Assembly (NCBI RefSeq): GCF_003248355.1
Contig: NZ_QKWY01000001.1
Location: 124,001-188,000, forward strand
DNA length: 64,000 nt
Direction of reading: 5' to 3'
Source: Streptomyces sp. AC1-42W
Lineage (GTDB): Bacteria; Actinomycetota; Actinomycetes; Streptomycetales; Streptomycetaceae
Under the pieces are notes generated by a model that saw only the letters and a program-made list of their open reading frames with translations, was not told the DNA's origin and did no database searches. The position numbers were made by a program, and so were the translations under genes. Below are positions 17,872 to 28,360 of the stretch, piece by piece (positions within the stretch are counted from its first letter, which is position 1; each line of letters begins with the position of its first letter).

Positions 17872-19314
17872 TCAGCTCTGCGCCGCCCACCACTTCTTCA
17901 GTTCCTCAACCGCCTGCTCATGCTCCAGCGGCCCGTTCTCCAGCCGCAGCTCCAGCAGGAACGCGTATGCCTTGCCGATGACCGGGCCAGGCCCCACGCC
18001 CAGGATCTGCATGATCTCGTTGCCGTTCAGGTCCGGCCGGATGGCGTCCAGCTCCTCCTGGCCCTTCAGCTGGGCGATGCGCTCCTCCAGCCCGTCATAG
18101 GTGCGCGAGAGGGCGGCGGCCTTGCGCTTGTTCCTGGTGGTGCAGTCGGACCGGGTCAGCTTGTGCAGCCGCTCCAGGAGCGGTCCGGCGTCCCTTACAT
18201 AACGGCGCACCGCGGAGTCGGTCCACTCGCCGTCCCCATAGCCGTGGAAGCGCAGATGCAGCTCCACCAGCTTCGAGACGTCCTTGACCATCTCGTTGGA
18301 GTACTTGAGCGCCGTCATGCGCTTCTTGGTCATCTTGGCGCCCACCACCTCGTGGTGGTGGAAGGAGACCCGCCCGTCCTTCTCGAACCGCCGCGTCCTC
18401 GGCTTACCGATGTCGTGCAGCAGGGCTGCCAGGCGCAGAACGAGATCAGGCCCGTCCGCCTCCAGGTCGATCGCCTGCTCCAGGACGGTCAGCGAGTGCT
18501 CGTACACGTCCTTGTGCCGGTGGTGCTCGTCGCTCTCCAGCCGCAGCGCCGGCAGCTCGGGCAGCACCTGCTGAGCGAGCCCGGTCTCCACGAGGAGGGA
18601 CAGGCCCTTCCGGGGGTGCGCGGAGAGCAGCAGCTTGTTCAGCTCCTCGCGCACCCGCTCGGCGGAGACGATCTCGATCCGGCCGGCCATCTCCGTCATG
18701 GCGGTGACGACCTCGGGAGCGACCTGGAAGTCGAGCTGCGCGGCGAACCGTGCCGCACGAAGCATGCGCAGCGGATCGTCGGAGAAGGACTCCTCGGGCG
18801 TACCTGGAGTGCGCAGCACCCGCTCGGACAGGTCCTCCAGGCCCCCGTGGGGGTCAATGAAGTCCTTCTCGGGCAGGGCGACGGCCATGGCGTTGACCGT
18901 GAAGTCGCGGCGCACGAGGTCGTCCTCGATGGAGTCGCCGTAGGACACCTCCGGCTTGCGCGAGGTCCGGTCGTACGCCTCCGACCGGTACGTGGTGACC
19001 TCGATCTGGTAGCCGTTCTTCTGGGCCCCCACCGTGCCGAAGGCGATGCCGACCTCCCACACGGAGTCGGCCCATGGCCTGACGATCTTCAGCACGGCCT
19101 CGGGGCGGGCGTCGGTCGTGAAGTCCAGGTCGTTCCCCAGCCGGCCGAGAAGTGCGTCACGAACCGATCCGCCGACCAGTGCGAGACTGAACCCGGCATC
19201 CTGAAATCGGCGGGCGAGGTCGTCGGCGACCGGGGAGACCCGCAGCAGTTCGCTGACTGCGCGGTGCTGCACCTGGGTCAGGGCGCTGGGGTTGTCTTCG
19301 TTGGCATTCGGCAC
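17872..19314 (-). CDS. cca: CCA tRNA nucleotidyltransferase / PcnA-type nucleotidyltransferase
   Basis: 480 aa, class II nucleotidyltransferase. Visible: LVGGSVRDALLGRLGNDLDFTTDA (G-G-x-V-R-D and the catalytic D-x-D), RRDFTVNAMAVAL, SDDPLRMLRAARFAAQL (nucleotide-selecting segment), and a C-terminal HD domain with HDIGKPRTRRF. It adds or repairs the CCA end of tRNAs. This matters here because tRNA-Ala downstream lacks an encoded CCA. In Streptomyces the enzyme at this locus acts as a CCA transferase. It is convergent with the frameshifted gene, with two parS palindromes between, and divergent from the large membrane protein. Confidence 0.95.
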   Translation of the reverse strand: MPNANEDNPSALTQVQHRAVSELLRVSPVADDLARRFQDAGFSLALVGGSVRDALLGRLGNDLDFTTDARPEAVLKIVRPWADSVWEVGIAFGTVGAQKNGYQIEVTTYRSEAYDRTSRKPEVSYGDSIEDDLVRRDFTVNAMAVALPEKDFIDPHGGLEDLSERVLRTPGTPEESFSDDPLRMLRAARFAAQLDFQVAPEVVTAMTEMAGRIEIVSAERVREELNKLLLSAHPRKGLSLLVETGLAQQVLPELPALRLESDEHHRHKDVYEHSLTVLEQAIDLEADGPDLVLRLAALLHDIGKPRTRRFEKDGRVSFHHHEVVGAKMTKKRMTALKYSNEMVKDVSKLVELHLRFHGYGDGEWTDSAVRRYVRDAGPLLERLHKLTRSDCTTRNKRKAAALSRTYDGLEERIAQLKGQEELDAIRPDLNGNEIMQILGVGPGPVIGKAYAFLLELRLENGPLEHEQAVEELKKWWAAQS

Positions 19315-19495
19315 AACAGAAAAGGGTACGTGCCCCGGCCGGTCCGGGCGTCACGCATTTCCCCCGCCCTGCGAGACTCTCCCGATCATGCGGCAGACAC
19401 CCCAGCACTTAGCCCCCGCGCACCTCGTTACCATGCGGGGACGCAGCAACGGACGATGCTCGACAGCAGCTGACGAAGACGAGGGACGGGTACGC

Positions 19496-21793
19496 GTGGC
19501 CGAGGCGGCACACATCCAGGGGATGCATCCCTCTCCTGCCCGCCGGTGGCTGCGGCGCACAGCCGCCGTGCTCGCCGGGGCTCCGCTCGTCGCAGCCCTG
19601 CTGGCCGGTGCCGCCGCGCCGCAGGCCCGCGCAGAGGCGGCGAGCAAGGCCCCGACAGGTTCCAGCACGGTCGCGATCGCGCTGGACGAGCTGACTCCCA
19701 GCGCCCCTGAGAAAGGGGACACGTTGCGGATCTCCGGCACCCTGACCAACAAGGGCAAGGAGACGGTCACCGACGCCCAGGTGGACCTTCGGGTCGGCCC
19801 CCGGCTCTACAGCCGGACCGCCATCGACACGGCCGACCGCCGCACGGGATACCTGCCCGGCTCGGACCCGTATCCGATCGGCGGCAAGTACACGGTCGAG
19901 ATCGACAAGCTGCGCTCGGGTATCAGCCAGGACTTCACGCTCTCGGTGCCCGTCAGCAAGCTGGGGCTCGGGGACGACGGCGTGTACCAGCTGGGTGTCT
20001 CTCTGACCGGTCGCACCTCGCACACCGTGTACGACCAGGTGCTCGGCATCGAGCGGACCTTTCTGCCGTGGCAGGACGGGGAGAGCGACTCCAGGATCGG
20101 CCTCAGCTACCTCTGGCCGCTGATCGCCTCCTCGCACCTCACGGCGGAGACCGGCTCGGACGAGCAGCAGACCCCGGTGTTCGCCGACGACGACCTCGCC
20201 GCCGAGATCGCACCGGGCGGCCGCCTGGAGCAGATGGTGTCGCTGGGCAGGCAGCTGCCCGTGACCTGGGTCATCGATCCCGACCTGCTGGCGAGCGTCG
20301 ACGCGATGACCAAGCCGTACCGGGTCAGGTCGGGCGACACCACCGTCGCCGGGACCAACCAGGCGGTCGCCAAGAAGTGGCTCACCTCGCTGGAGGCCGC
20401 CGTCTCCGAGGGCAAGGTCGTGGCCCTGCCCTTCGGCGACCCGGACCTGGCCTCCATCGCCCACCGGGGCAAGAACGTCTCGGGCACTCTCAGCCATCTG
20501 CAGAACGCCAGCGAGGTCGCCGCGATGACGGTGGAGACGATCCTCCACCTGAAGCCCTCGACCGACTTCGCATGGCCGGTGGACGGCGCGGTGGATCCGT
20601 CGATCGTGGACGTCGCCACCTCGGCCGGCGCCCATCACGTGATCGCCCGCAGCGACAGTCTCGAAGAGACCGGGAACCTCACGTACACGCCCTCCGCGGC
20701 CCGCCCCATCGGCGGCGGCACCACGGCGGTGGTCGCCGACGCACGGCTCTCCACGGCCTTCCAGGGCGACATGGGCAACGCGGGGAACTCCACGCTCGCC
20801 GTACAGAAGTTCCTGGCCCTCACCCTCGCCCTGGCCGAGCAGGACACGGACAAGGAACGCTCCGTCGTCGTCGCGCCCCAGCGCATGCCGACGATCGCCC
20901 AGGCACAGTCGATGGCCCGTGCCCTCCATGTACTGAACGACGACCGCTGGACCCGGGCCCAGGATCTGACCCGCGCGTCCACCACCGAACCGGACACCGA
21001 GGCCACCACCAAGGTGCCCCCCGCCTCCCGGTACCCGAAGAAGCTGCGCCACCAGGAGCTGCTTTCCCAGGCGTTCCAGGACATCAAGTCCATTCAGTCC
21101 TCGCTCGACAACTTCCAGGTCATCCTCACCCACCCCGAGCGGGTCGTGACGCCCTTCGGCAACGCCGTCAACCGGTCCATGTCCACCACATGGCGGGGCA
21201 AGCCGCTGAAGGCCCAGCAGTACCGGGACTCGGTGCGCACCTATCTGCAGGGGCTCGTCGGCGAGGTGCAGCTCGTCCCGAAGTCCGACATCACCCTGTC
21301 CGGGCGCAGCGCCACGATCCCCGTGACCGTGCAGAACAGGTTGCTCCAGGACGTGGAGAACCTGGTGCTGCGACTGAAGTCGGACAACGCGACCCGGCTC
21401 AAGCTGAACGACGGCGGGAGCATCGCGGAGCAGCCCATCCGGATCGGCGCCGGGCACAGCCAGTCGGTCAAGTTCGACGCGGCGGCCAACATCAATGGCC
21501 AGGTCCAGATGACCGCACAGCTCTACACGAAGGACGGCACCCCCTACGGTGAGGAAATGGCCTTCACCGTGAAGGTCTCCGAGATCACCCCGACGGTGCT
21601 CCTGGTGATCGCCGGCGGGTTGCTGCTGCTGGTCCTGGCGGGCATCAGGATGTATGCACACCGCAAGCGCGCCAACGCGGGCGGCGCGACGGGCGACGGC
21701 GGCGGTGAACCCGAGCAGCCGAGTGACCCGACGCCGGACACCGGTCCCGAAAGCACGGAGCCGTCCGGCACGGGTGAGAAAGTGGACCGTTGA
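19496..21793 (+). CDS. Large secreted, C-terminally membrane-anchored protein (DUF6049-like)
   Basis: 765 aa from GTG 19496 (GAGGGA upstream); an internal ATG at 19523 would also work. Signal peptide: RRWLRRTAAVLAGAPLVAALLAGAAAPQARA. A long extracytoplasmic part follows with Ig-like beta patterns near both ends and a central domain resembling a glycoside-hydrolase-like barrel. A final membrane helix (VLLVIAGGLLLLVLAGI, about 695-715) is followed by a short basic/acidic cytoplasmic tail. It lies 49 bp upstream of murJ on the same strand, an arrangement conserved in Streptomyces, so a cell-envelope role is likely. No catalytic motif is certain. Confidence 0.8.
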   Translation: MAEAAHIQGMHPSPARRWLRRTAAVLAGAPLVAALLAGAAAPQARAEAASKAPTGSSTVAIALDELTPSAPEKGDTLRISGTLTNKGKETVTDAQVDLRVGPRLYSRTAIDTADRRTGYLPGSDPYPIGGKYTVEIDKLRSGISQDFTLSVPVSKLGLGDDGVYQLGVSLTGRTSHTVYDQVLGIERTFLPWQDGESDSRIGLSYLWPLIASSHLTAETGSDEQQTPVFADDDLAAEIAPGGRLEQMVSLGRQLPVTWVIDPDLLASVDAMTKPYRVRSGDTTVAGTNQAVAKKWLTSLEAAVSEGKVVALPFGDPDLASIAHRGKNVSGTLSHLQNASEVAAMTVETILHLKPSTDFAWPVDGAVDPSIVDVATSAGAHHVIARSDSLEETGNLTYTPSAARPIGGGTTAVVADARLSTAFQGDMGNAGNSTLAVQKFLALTLALAEQDTDKERSVVVAPQRMPTIAQAQSMARALHVLNDDRWTRAQDLTRASTTEPDTEATTKVPPASRYPKKLRHQELLSQAFQDIKSIQSSLDNFQVILTHPERVVTPFGNAVNRSMSTTWRGKPLKAQQYRDSVRTYLQGLVGEVQLVPKSDITLSGRSATIPVTVQNRLLQDVENLVLRLKSDNATRLKLNDGGSIAEQPIRIGAGHSQSVKFDAAANINGQVQMTAQLYTKDGTPYGEEMAFTVKVSEITPTVLLVIAGGLLLLVLAGIRMYAHRKRANAGGATGDGGGEPEQPSDPTPDTGPESTEPSGTGEKVDR

Positions 21794-21842
21794 GCGATGT
21801 CTGTCGTGGCCGGTCGGCCGGGGACGATGAGGTGGGGTTTCG

Positions 21843-23990
21843 ATGAACGCGCCGTACGACGGTGACCGCGGTCAGGGTACGGGCGGGGCCGGCTACTCCG
21901 GCGGTCCTCCGGTGCCCCCTGGGCCGGAACAGCAGCCGGCACCGGACCCGTATCTGCAGTCCGCGTACGACTACGACCCCTACCGGGCGCAGGACCTCTC
22001 CGCCCAGGACCCGGTGAACGAGGCGCTGTACGACCGTGCCGCGCACCCGCCGCCGCCCCCGGGCACCTACCAGCAGCCGCAGCCGCTCTACCAGCAGCCC
22101 CCGGCCGCCCAGTACGCCCCCGACCCCCGGATCTGGGCGCAGACCCCGCCGCCCGAGCCCGCCGGACCCTCCCGCCACCTCCCGTACGGCGACAACGCCG
22201 CGACGACCCAGTTCGTCGGCGTGGACGATCTCGTCACGCAGGCCTCCGCCGACCACGACGAGCCCGACGCCTTCGCCCACCTCTTCCGGGACCAGGAAGG
22301 CCCCGCCGCCTCCCCGGCACCCGCACAGCCCGAGCCCGCCCCCGCGCCGCCCAAGTCCGGGGGCCGCGCCTCCGGCCTGCTGAAGTCCAGTGCGGTCATG
22401 GCGGCCGGCACGCTCGTCTCGCGCCTCACCGGCTTCGTCCGCAGCCTCGTGATCACCGCGGCACTCGGCGCCGCGTTGCTCGGTGACAGCTTCACCATCC
22501 CCTACACGCTGCCCACGATGATCTACATCCTCACCGTGGGCGGCGGCCTCAACTCCGTCTTCGTCCCGCAGCTCGTCCGCTCCATGAAGGAGGACAAGGA
22601 CGGCGGCGAGGCGTACGCCAACCGGCTGCTGACCCTGGTGATGGTCGCTCTCGGCCTGATCGTCGCCGTGGCGGTCTTCGCGGCTCCCTGGCTCATCCGG
22701 CTGATGTCCTCGACGATCGCGGACGAACCGGCGGCCAACAGCGTCGCCGTCACCTTCGCCCGCTACTGCCTGCCCACCATCTTCTTCATGGGTGTGCACG
22801 TCGTGATGGGCCAGATCCTCAACGCCCGCGGCAAGTTCGGCGCGATGATGTGGACCCCGGTCCTGAACAACATCGTCATGATCTTCACCTTCGGCATGTT
22901 CATCTGGGTCTACGGCACCTCCCACGAGTCCCAGATGGGTGTGGACACGATCCCGCCGGACGGGGTGCGCCTCCTGGGCATCGGCACCCTGCTCGGCCTG
23001 GTCGTCCAGGCGCTGGCCATGATCCCGTACCTCCGCGAGGCCGGGTTCCGCTTCCGCCCCCGGTTCGACTGGAAGGGCCACGGGCTCGGCAAGACGGTCA
23101 AGCTCGCCAAGTGGACGGTCCTGTTCGTCTTCGCCAACCAGGCCGGTGTGCTCGTCGTCACCCAGCTCGCGACCTCGGCCGGCAAGGCCTCGGGTACGGA
23201 CGGAGCGGGCTTCCTCGCCTATTCCAACGCCCAGCTGATCTGGGGCATGCCGCAGGCGATCATCACCGTCTCGGTCATGGCCGCCCTGCTGCCCCGCATC
23301 TCCCGCGCCGCCCACGACAACGACCCGGGCGCCGTCCGCGACGACATCTCGCAGGGGCTGCGCAACTCCGCCGTGGCCATCGTGCCGGTCGCCTTCGCGT
23401 TCCTCGCCCTGGGCGTTCCGATGTGCACCCTGCTCTACGCCTCCACCGGCCCCGAGGCCGCCCGCTCCATGGGCTTCATCCTGATGGCCTTCGGCCTCGG
23501 CCTGATCCCGTACTCCGTGCAGTACGTGGTGCTGCGCGGGTTCTACGCGTACGAGGACACCCGTACGCCCTTCTACAACACCGTCATCGTCGCTCTGGTC
23601 AACGCGGCGGCCTCGGCCCTCTGCTACGTCGTCCTGCCCGCCCGCTGGGCCGTGGTCGGCATGGCGGCCTCCTACGGCCTCGCGTACGCGGTGGGCGTCG
23701 GGATCGCCTGGCGCCGGCTGCGCAACCGCCTGGGCGGCGACCTGGACGGCGCGCACGTCGTCCGCACCTACGCCCGGCTGTGCCTCGCCGCGCTGCCCGC
23801 CACCGTGGTGGGCGGGGCGGTCGGCTTCGGGCTGCTGAACGTGCTGGGGAACGGCGCGCTCGGTTCGCTCGTCGCTCTGGTGTGCGGCGGGGCCCTGCTC
23901 CTGGGAGTGTTCTTCGTCGCCGCCAAGAGGATGCGCATCGAGGAGATCAACGGCATGGTCGGCATGGTCAGGGGACGGCTCGGCCGCTGA
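21843..23990 (+). CDS. murJ: Lipid II flippase MurJ (MviN)
   Basis: 715 aa. The first ~175 residues are a cytoplasmic Pro/Gln/Tyr-rich disordered extension. Then come about fourteen membrane helices of the MOP superfamily, starting SSAVMAAGTLVSRLTGFVRSLVITAALG (the conserved S-R-x-x-G-F-x-R motif of MurJ) and IPYTLPTMIYILTVGGGLNSVFVPQLVR. It moves lipid II across the membrane for peptidoglycan assembly. Unlike mycobacterial MviN it has no C-terminal kinase-like domain; that part is encoded as the next gene. A TGAGGTGGGG site precedes ATG 21843. Confidence 0.95.
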   Translation: MNAPYDGDRGQGTGGAGYSGGPPVPPGPEQQPAPDPYLQSAYDYDPYRAQDLSAQDPVNEALYDRAAHPPPPPGTYQQPQPLYQQPPAAQYAPDPRIWAQTPPPEPAGPSRHLPYGDNAATTQFVGVDDLVTQASADHDEPDAFAHLFRDQEGPAASPAPAQPEPAPAPPKSGGRASGLLKSSAVMAAGTLVSRLTGFVRSLVITAALGAALLGDSFTIPYTLPTMIYILTVGGGLNSVFVPQLVRSMKEDKDGGEAYANRLLTLVMVALGLIVAVAVFAAPWLIRLMSSTIADEPAANSVAVTFARYCLPTIFFMGVHVVMGQILNARGKFGAMMWTPVLNNIVMIFTFGMFIWVYGTSHESQMGVDTIPPDGVRLLGIGTLLGLVVQALAMIPYLREAGFRFRPRFDWKGHGLGKTVKLAKWTVLFVFANQAGVLVVTQLATSAGKASGTDGAGFLAYSNAQLIWGMPQAIITVSVMAALLPRISRAAHDNDPGAVRDDISQGLRNSAVAIVPVAFAFLALGVPMCTLLYASTGPEAARSMGFILMAFGLGLIPYSVQYVVLRGFYAYEDTRTPFYNTVIVALVNAAASALCYVVLPARWAVVGMAASYGLAYAVGVGIAWRRLRNRLGGDLDGAHVVRTYARLCLAALPATVVGGAVGFGLLNVLGNGALGSLVALVCGGALLLGVFFVAAKRMRIEEINGMVGMVRGRLGR

Positions 23991-24118
23991 GAACGGCCGC
24001 ACCGCACAACCATCGCCGGTCTCCGCGTGTCGTGCATAGCGCCGGAGTGTGGGCACAATTGGCGTGACTGTGCAGAGCTGGCTGGCATCGCGCAACGGAT
24101 GGGGAGGCAGGAACGACG

Positions 24119-25858
24119 GTGGCGGAACGTAGCACGGCCGCCGTCGACGTGGCCGCAGACAGCGGGGACGAGCCGCTGACCGCCAAGGCGGACGAGGCCA
24201 CGACCGACGGGACGGCAGAAGCGCAGGACGCGGCGGACACGGACTCCCAGGGGGAGGACGGCGGGCAGACCGCTTCCGAGACTTACCCGGCCGCCCCGGA
24301 CCTGCACAGCGGACACAGACTGGCCCGCCGCTACCGGCTGGAGGAGTGCGTCACCCGGCTGGACGGCTTCAGCAGCTGGCGGGCCGTGGACGAGAAGCTG
24401 CGCCGCGCGGTCGGCGTCCACCTGCTCACCGCGGACCACCCCAGGGCCCGCTCCGTCCTGGCCGCCGCCCGGTCCGCCGCCCTGCTGGGCGACCCACGCT
24501 TCGTCCAGGTCCTCGACGCCGTCGAGGAGGACGACCTCGTCTACGTCGTCCACGAATGGCTCCCCGACGCCACCGAGCTGACGGCCCTGTTCGGCGCCGG
24601 CCCGATGGACGCCCATGACGCCTACCAGCTCGTCAGCCAGGTCTCCCAGGCCATGGCCGCCGCACACCGGGAGGGCCTGGCCCACCTCAGACTGACCCCC
24701 GGCGCGGTGCTGCGCAGTTCGTCCGGCCAGTACCGCATCCGCGGCCTCGCGGTGAACGCCGCGCTGCGGGGCATCACCTCCGACGGCCCCCAGCGCGCCG
24801 ACACAGAGGCCATCGGCGCCCTGCTGTACGCCGCGCTGACCCAGCGCTGGCCGTACGAGAGCGACGCGTACGGGCTCACCGGGCTGCCCAAGGGCATGGG
24901 TCTGCTCCCGCCCGACCAGGTGCGGGCGGGGGTGCACCGAGGCCTGTCCGAGATCGCCATGCGGGCCCTCGCCAACGACGGGGCCACCGCGTCCCGCCAG
25001 GAACAGCCCTGCACCACACCGGACGAGCTGGCCAAGGCCGTGGCGGCGATGCCCCGCATCCGGCCGCCCGAGCCCGTCTTCACCGCCCCGCCCGAGTACC
25101 AGCGGACCACCTACCAGCAGGGCACGTACGGCAGGCCGGCCATGCCCGGCGCCGGGGTGACCCAGCCCGTCGTCCCCGTGCCGCCGGCCCCGCTGCAGAG
25201 CCGCACCGGGCGAGCCCTGAAGTGGGCCGTCTCCGCACTGCTGATCGCCGCACTGGGCCTGGGCAGCTGGCAGCTCGCCGAAACACTCATCGACCGCAAC
25301 AACAACTCGAGCGACGACCCCGGCACCACCCAGACCAACCCGGACGGTGAAAAGGGGCATGCCAAGCAGGCAACACCGAAAATCCTGCCCATCCGCACCG
25401 CCAGCGAGTTCTATCCGGACGGGTCGCCACAGAACATCGACGGTGTCACAAGCACCTACGACAAGGACCGCACGTCGTTCTGGCGTACCAAGACCTACTA
25501 CGACGGCCCTGTACTCGCCCCGTTCAAGAAGGGAGTCGGCATCATTTATGATCTCGGCTCGCCTCAGAACGTCTCGGGTGCCTCCATCGCACTCCGATAC
25601 GGAGGCGATCACACCAAGATCTCGCTTTATGCAGTGGATTCGTTGACACCTGCGAAACCCATCACCTCGCTGAGAAAAATCGCCGAGTCGACGACGTCGA
25701 TCACCCTGATGAAGCCACAAGCAAAAACCCCTGTGAAATCACGCTATGTACTTCTGTGGATAACTGCCGCGCCGTACGCCGATGGCGATCAATACAGTCA
25801 GGCCGGATACAAACAAGGAATAACCGATGTCTCATTCCTTGGCACCTCGCCACATTAG
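24119..25858 (+). CDS. Membrane-bound pseudokinase, MurJ partner
   Basis: 579 aa from GTG 24119 (GGGAGGCAG upstream). An acidic N terminus leads to a kinase-like fold (about 65-340) that has lost the catalytic motifs: the H-R-D-x-K-P loop reads HLRLTPGAV (189-197) and the D-F-G position reads IRGLAVN. A single helix (about 364-384) follows, then an extracytoplasmic beta domain like discoidin/F5-F8 modules. In mycobacteria the same pseudokinase and outer domain are fused to MurJ and act as a phosphorylated docking platform. Here they are a separate protein 128 bp downstream of murJ. The last ~220 bp are noticeably AT-richer than the rest and border the inserted island. Confidence 0.88.
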   Translation: MAERSTAAVDVAADSGDEPLTAKADEATTDGTAEAQDAADTDSQGEDGGQTASETYPAAPDLHSGHRLARRYRLEECVTRLDGFSSWRAVDEKLRRAVGVHLLTADHPRARSVLAAARSAALLGDPRFVQVLDAVEEDDLVYVVHEWLPDATELTALFGAGPMDAHDAYQLVSQVSQAMAAAHREGLAHLRLTPGAVLRSSSGQYRIRGLAVNAALRGITSDGPQRADTEAIGALLYAALTQRWPYESDAYGLTGLPKGMGLLPPDQVRAGVHRGLSEIAMRALANDGATASRQEQPCTTPDELAKAVAAMPRIRPPEPVFTAPPEYQRTTYQQGTYGRPAMPGAGVTQPVVPVPPAPLQSRTGRALKWAVSALLIAALGLGSWQLAETLIDRNNNSSDDPGTTQTNPDGEKGHAKQATPKILPIRTASEFYPDGSPQNIDGVTSTYDKDRTSFWRTKTYYDGPVLAPFKKGVGIIYDLGSPQNVSGASIALRYGGDHTKISLYAVDSLTPAKPITSLRKIAESTTSITLMKPQAKTPVKSRYVLLWITAAPYADGDQYSQAGYKQGITDVSFLGTSPH

Positions 25859-26084
25859 GTGAATTCTCGGACGGGGCCCCCTCGACCTGCCCTACGCGGC
25901 GGGTTCCACTTGGTAATTCTGATCGGGTCCGATCGAGTGGCAGTAGGGCTGCGGCATGAGCCTTCCTCTTGCGGTAGTACTGCGGACCGGTCGGAGCAAG
26001 AAGACTCATGTCCGCCCTGATGCCACCCTTGACGCACCTGGTTACCTCGTTTCCTGACGTCACTCGCCCACGCCGCCATGGCCC

Positions 26085-27615
26085 CAACGTCGCTCGCTTA
26101 GTTCATGATCGCGTAGAGTCTCGGTCTTGTGCCGAGAGATCACATAGTTGGTGAGACGTACCCGGAGCGGGTCCGGATGGGGGTGCTGTCGCGTACGTTC
26201 ACGCCCGAGCTGGTCGACTTCGTGGTCGATGAGGCGGGGGCGCGCGAGGAGCGGACCCGGTCGTTGCCGGCCCGGCTGATGGTGTATTTCGTCCTGACGA
26301 TGTGGCTGTTCAGCGGTGACGGATACGGCCTGGTGCTGCGGGAGTTGGTGGAGCACTGGCCGCGCCGGGCGCGGGAGGTGTGGCGTCCGGCGCGCACGGG
26401 GTCTCTGACAACGGCGCGGGCCCGGCTGGGTGCGGGGCCGCTGCGACTGCTCTTCGACCGGGTCGCCGGTTGCACCGGCACTGCGGCCACGCCGGGGGCT
26501 TTCTGGCGCGGGCTGCGGCTGACCTCCATGGACGGCACACTGCTGGACGTTCCTGACAGCGAGGCGAACGCTGCCGCCTACACCCGTGCCTCCAACGGAA
26601 ATCGGCCTGGACCGTACCCGCAGGTGAGGCTCCTCGCGCTGGTGGAGTGCGGCACGAAGGCGTTGATCGGTGCGGTCTTCGACTCCTTCGCCGTCGGCGA
26701 GCGCACCTTGGCCGCCCGCCTCCTGGTGCACCTGCGGGAAGGCATCCTGTTGATGGCCGACCGGGGCTTTCCAGCCTATGAGCTGTGGCGGGCAGCCGCG
26801 GTCACCGGGGCCGAACTCCTGTGGCGGGTCTCGGATTCCTTCACCCTGCGGCCGCATGAGGTTCTGGCCGACGGCACCTTCCTCACCCGCCTGAACGGGC
26901 CGCGCGGCGCCCGGATCACCGTGCGCGCCGTGGAGTACACCGTGGTCACCACCACGATCGGCGCGGACGGCGACAGTGAGGAGACCTCGGAGCTGTTCTG
27001 CCTGATCACCACGCTCCTGGACCCCGAGGCGGCACCCGCCGCAGAGCTGGCAGAGCTGTACACCGCCCGCTGGACCAGCGAGACGATCTTCAAGCACATC
27101 AAGATCGAACAGCGGGGAGGACGCACCGCGACCCTCCGGTCCAACAGTCCCGCCATGGTCGAGCAGGAACTGTGGGCCATGCTCTGCGTCTACCAGGCCG
27201 TACACGACCTGGCCGTGGACGCCGCCCACCACGCGAACCTCCCCGTCTCGCACATCAGCTTCAAGAACACCCTCGCCGCCGCCCGACGTTCCGTCGGCGC
27301 GGACTTTCCCCCCTCGGCAACTGGCCGCCAGGATCCGTGACATCCAGGCCGACCTGACCCGCGAGGCCGTCCGTCCCCGCCCCGGACGTGCCGCACCCCG
27401 CGCCACCAAACGCAGCACCACCGGATACCGCACCCTCAAACCGGACGAGCCCGCCACCACCAAGGTCACCCACACGATCAGCCTCTCGCTCTTCCCCGAA
27501 GAACGACGACCACGCAAGCCGCGGGCGAAGCCGAGACCCCTGCAACTCGCCCCGCAGGAAACGACGTCACCGACACTCAAAGACATGGCGACGGCCATCT
27601 AATAGAGCGACGTTG
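26085..27615 (+). mobile_element. IS4-family insertion sequence, copy 1
   Basis: 1531 bp. Terminal inverted repeats CAACGTCGCTC (26085-26095) and GAGCGACGTTG (27605-27615). It is flanked by a perfect 10-bp target duplication GCCATGGCCC (26075-26084 and 27616-27625). A 10-bp duplication is usual for IS4 elements. Confidence 0.93.
26129..27602 (+). CDS. IS4-family transposase, frame broken near the C terminus (copy 1)
   Basis: The first frame runs 26129-27340 (403 aa) and contains the full DDE core: D135 in SMDGTLLDV, D211 in LLMADRGFP, and the IS4 signature Y311-x2-R314-x3-E318-x6-K325 (YTARWTSETIFKHIK). At a run of six C (27308-27313) the homologous reading moves to the +1 frame and continues ARIRDIQADLTREAV to a TAA at 27600-27602, for about 490 aa in total. 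Without frameshifting the protein ends early with SATGRQDP. The same break is present in copy 2. So either +1 slippage at CCC-CCC-T makes the full enzyme, or the shorter protein suffices, or an intact copy elsewhere acts in trans. Confidence 0.85.
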
Positions 27616-27659
27616 GCCATGGCCCTGGCAAACTTCACCACGAGGCATACCAGTGATCT

Positions 27660-28360
27660 TCACTCGTCAGCGCGCAGATCGGAAGTTCTCACCACGTCAA
27701 GTGAATTCTCATAGGCCTTCACAAGATCGAGTTTGATCTTGGAGAATTCTGCCGCATTTTTTCGAATGTAATCCGACTGAAGCTCGGTCTCCACAGATAG
27801 CAGAATTTCGGCAATGCGAGACTTCCCCTTGCATTGCACATCATTTATTGCAGTCGATATTTCCGTAGCGCTAGCCTCACTCACCTGCCATCTGGGATCA
27901 TTATTCGCTTCCCAAATATCAGCATACTTGTATCCAAGACCTTCCATGCAGGTTTTCCATCGAGCCATCGCCTTGATGACATTGGAATCTCGACTCGCAT
28001 CGAGGAAGGATCGAGAATGATACTTCAGCAGTTCCCTCCATTTTGATCCTTCTTCCCTTTCCCCAAAAATTTCCCTCTGCGCCTGCCCCAAGCAACCTTT
28101 CTTGGATGGGATCCTTTCGTTACTCAAATCCTCATCAGGCGCCCTCCCCGTGTATGCCTCAATAGACCTGGGAGTTGGCTTAAATTCCTCCTCGGAATTC
28201 TTGCGATCCAGAGAATCAGACTCAGGATCAGAAGACTCAGGATCAGAAGGCGGATGGTAGCCCCACTTACGCACCTCTGATTCCTCTATGACACCGTACC
28301 GACGGGCGTTCATGGGGGATTGAGGCATTCCATCTATCTTAGTTGTTACTGGTTCAGGCC
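27660..28360 (-). pseudogene. 3' part of an IS-disrupted lipoprotein gene
   Basis: The minus-strand reading starts at the IS copy 2 border and ends at a TGA at 27660. The visible part includes PVTTKIDGMPQSPMNARRYGVIEES, an acidic Ser/Asp-rich segment, then GCLGQAQ, WKTCMEGLGYKYADIW and a helical C terminus. The RRYG and W-x-x-C-M-x-x-x-G-Y patterns resemble a common family of Streptomyces secreted proteins of unknown function. Joined to the 5' part (29892-30175) after removing the IS and one 10-bp duplication, the frame is continuous. The product would be about 325 aa. Codon use is AT-richer than the core genes. Confidence 0.85.

Noticed and set aside
25755..25763. Exact DnaA box (TTATCCACA on the minus strand) inside the pseudokinase gene
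   Set aside because: A single isolated 9-mer inside coding sequence, with no second box nearby; likely chance.
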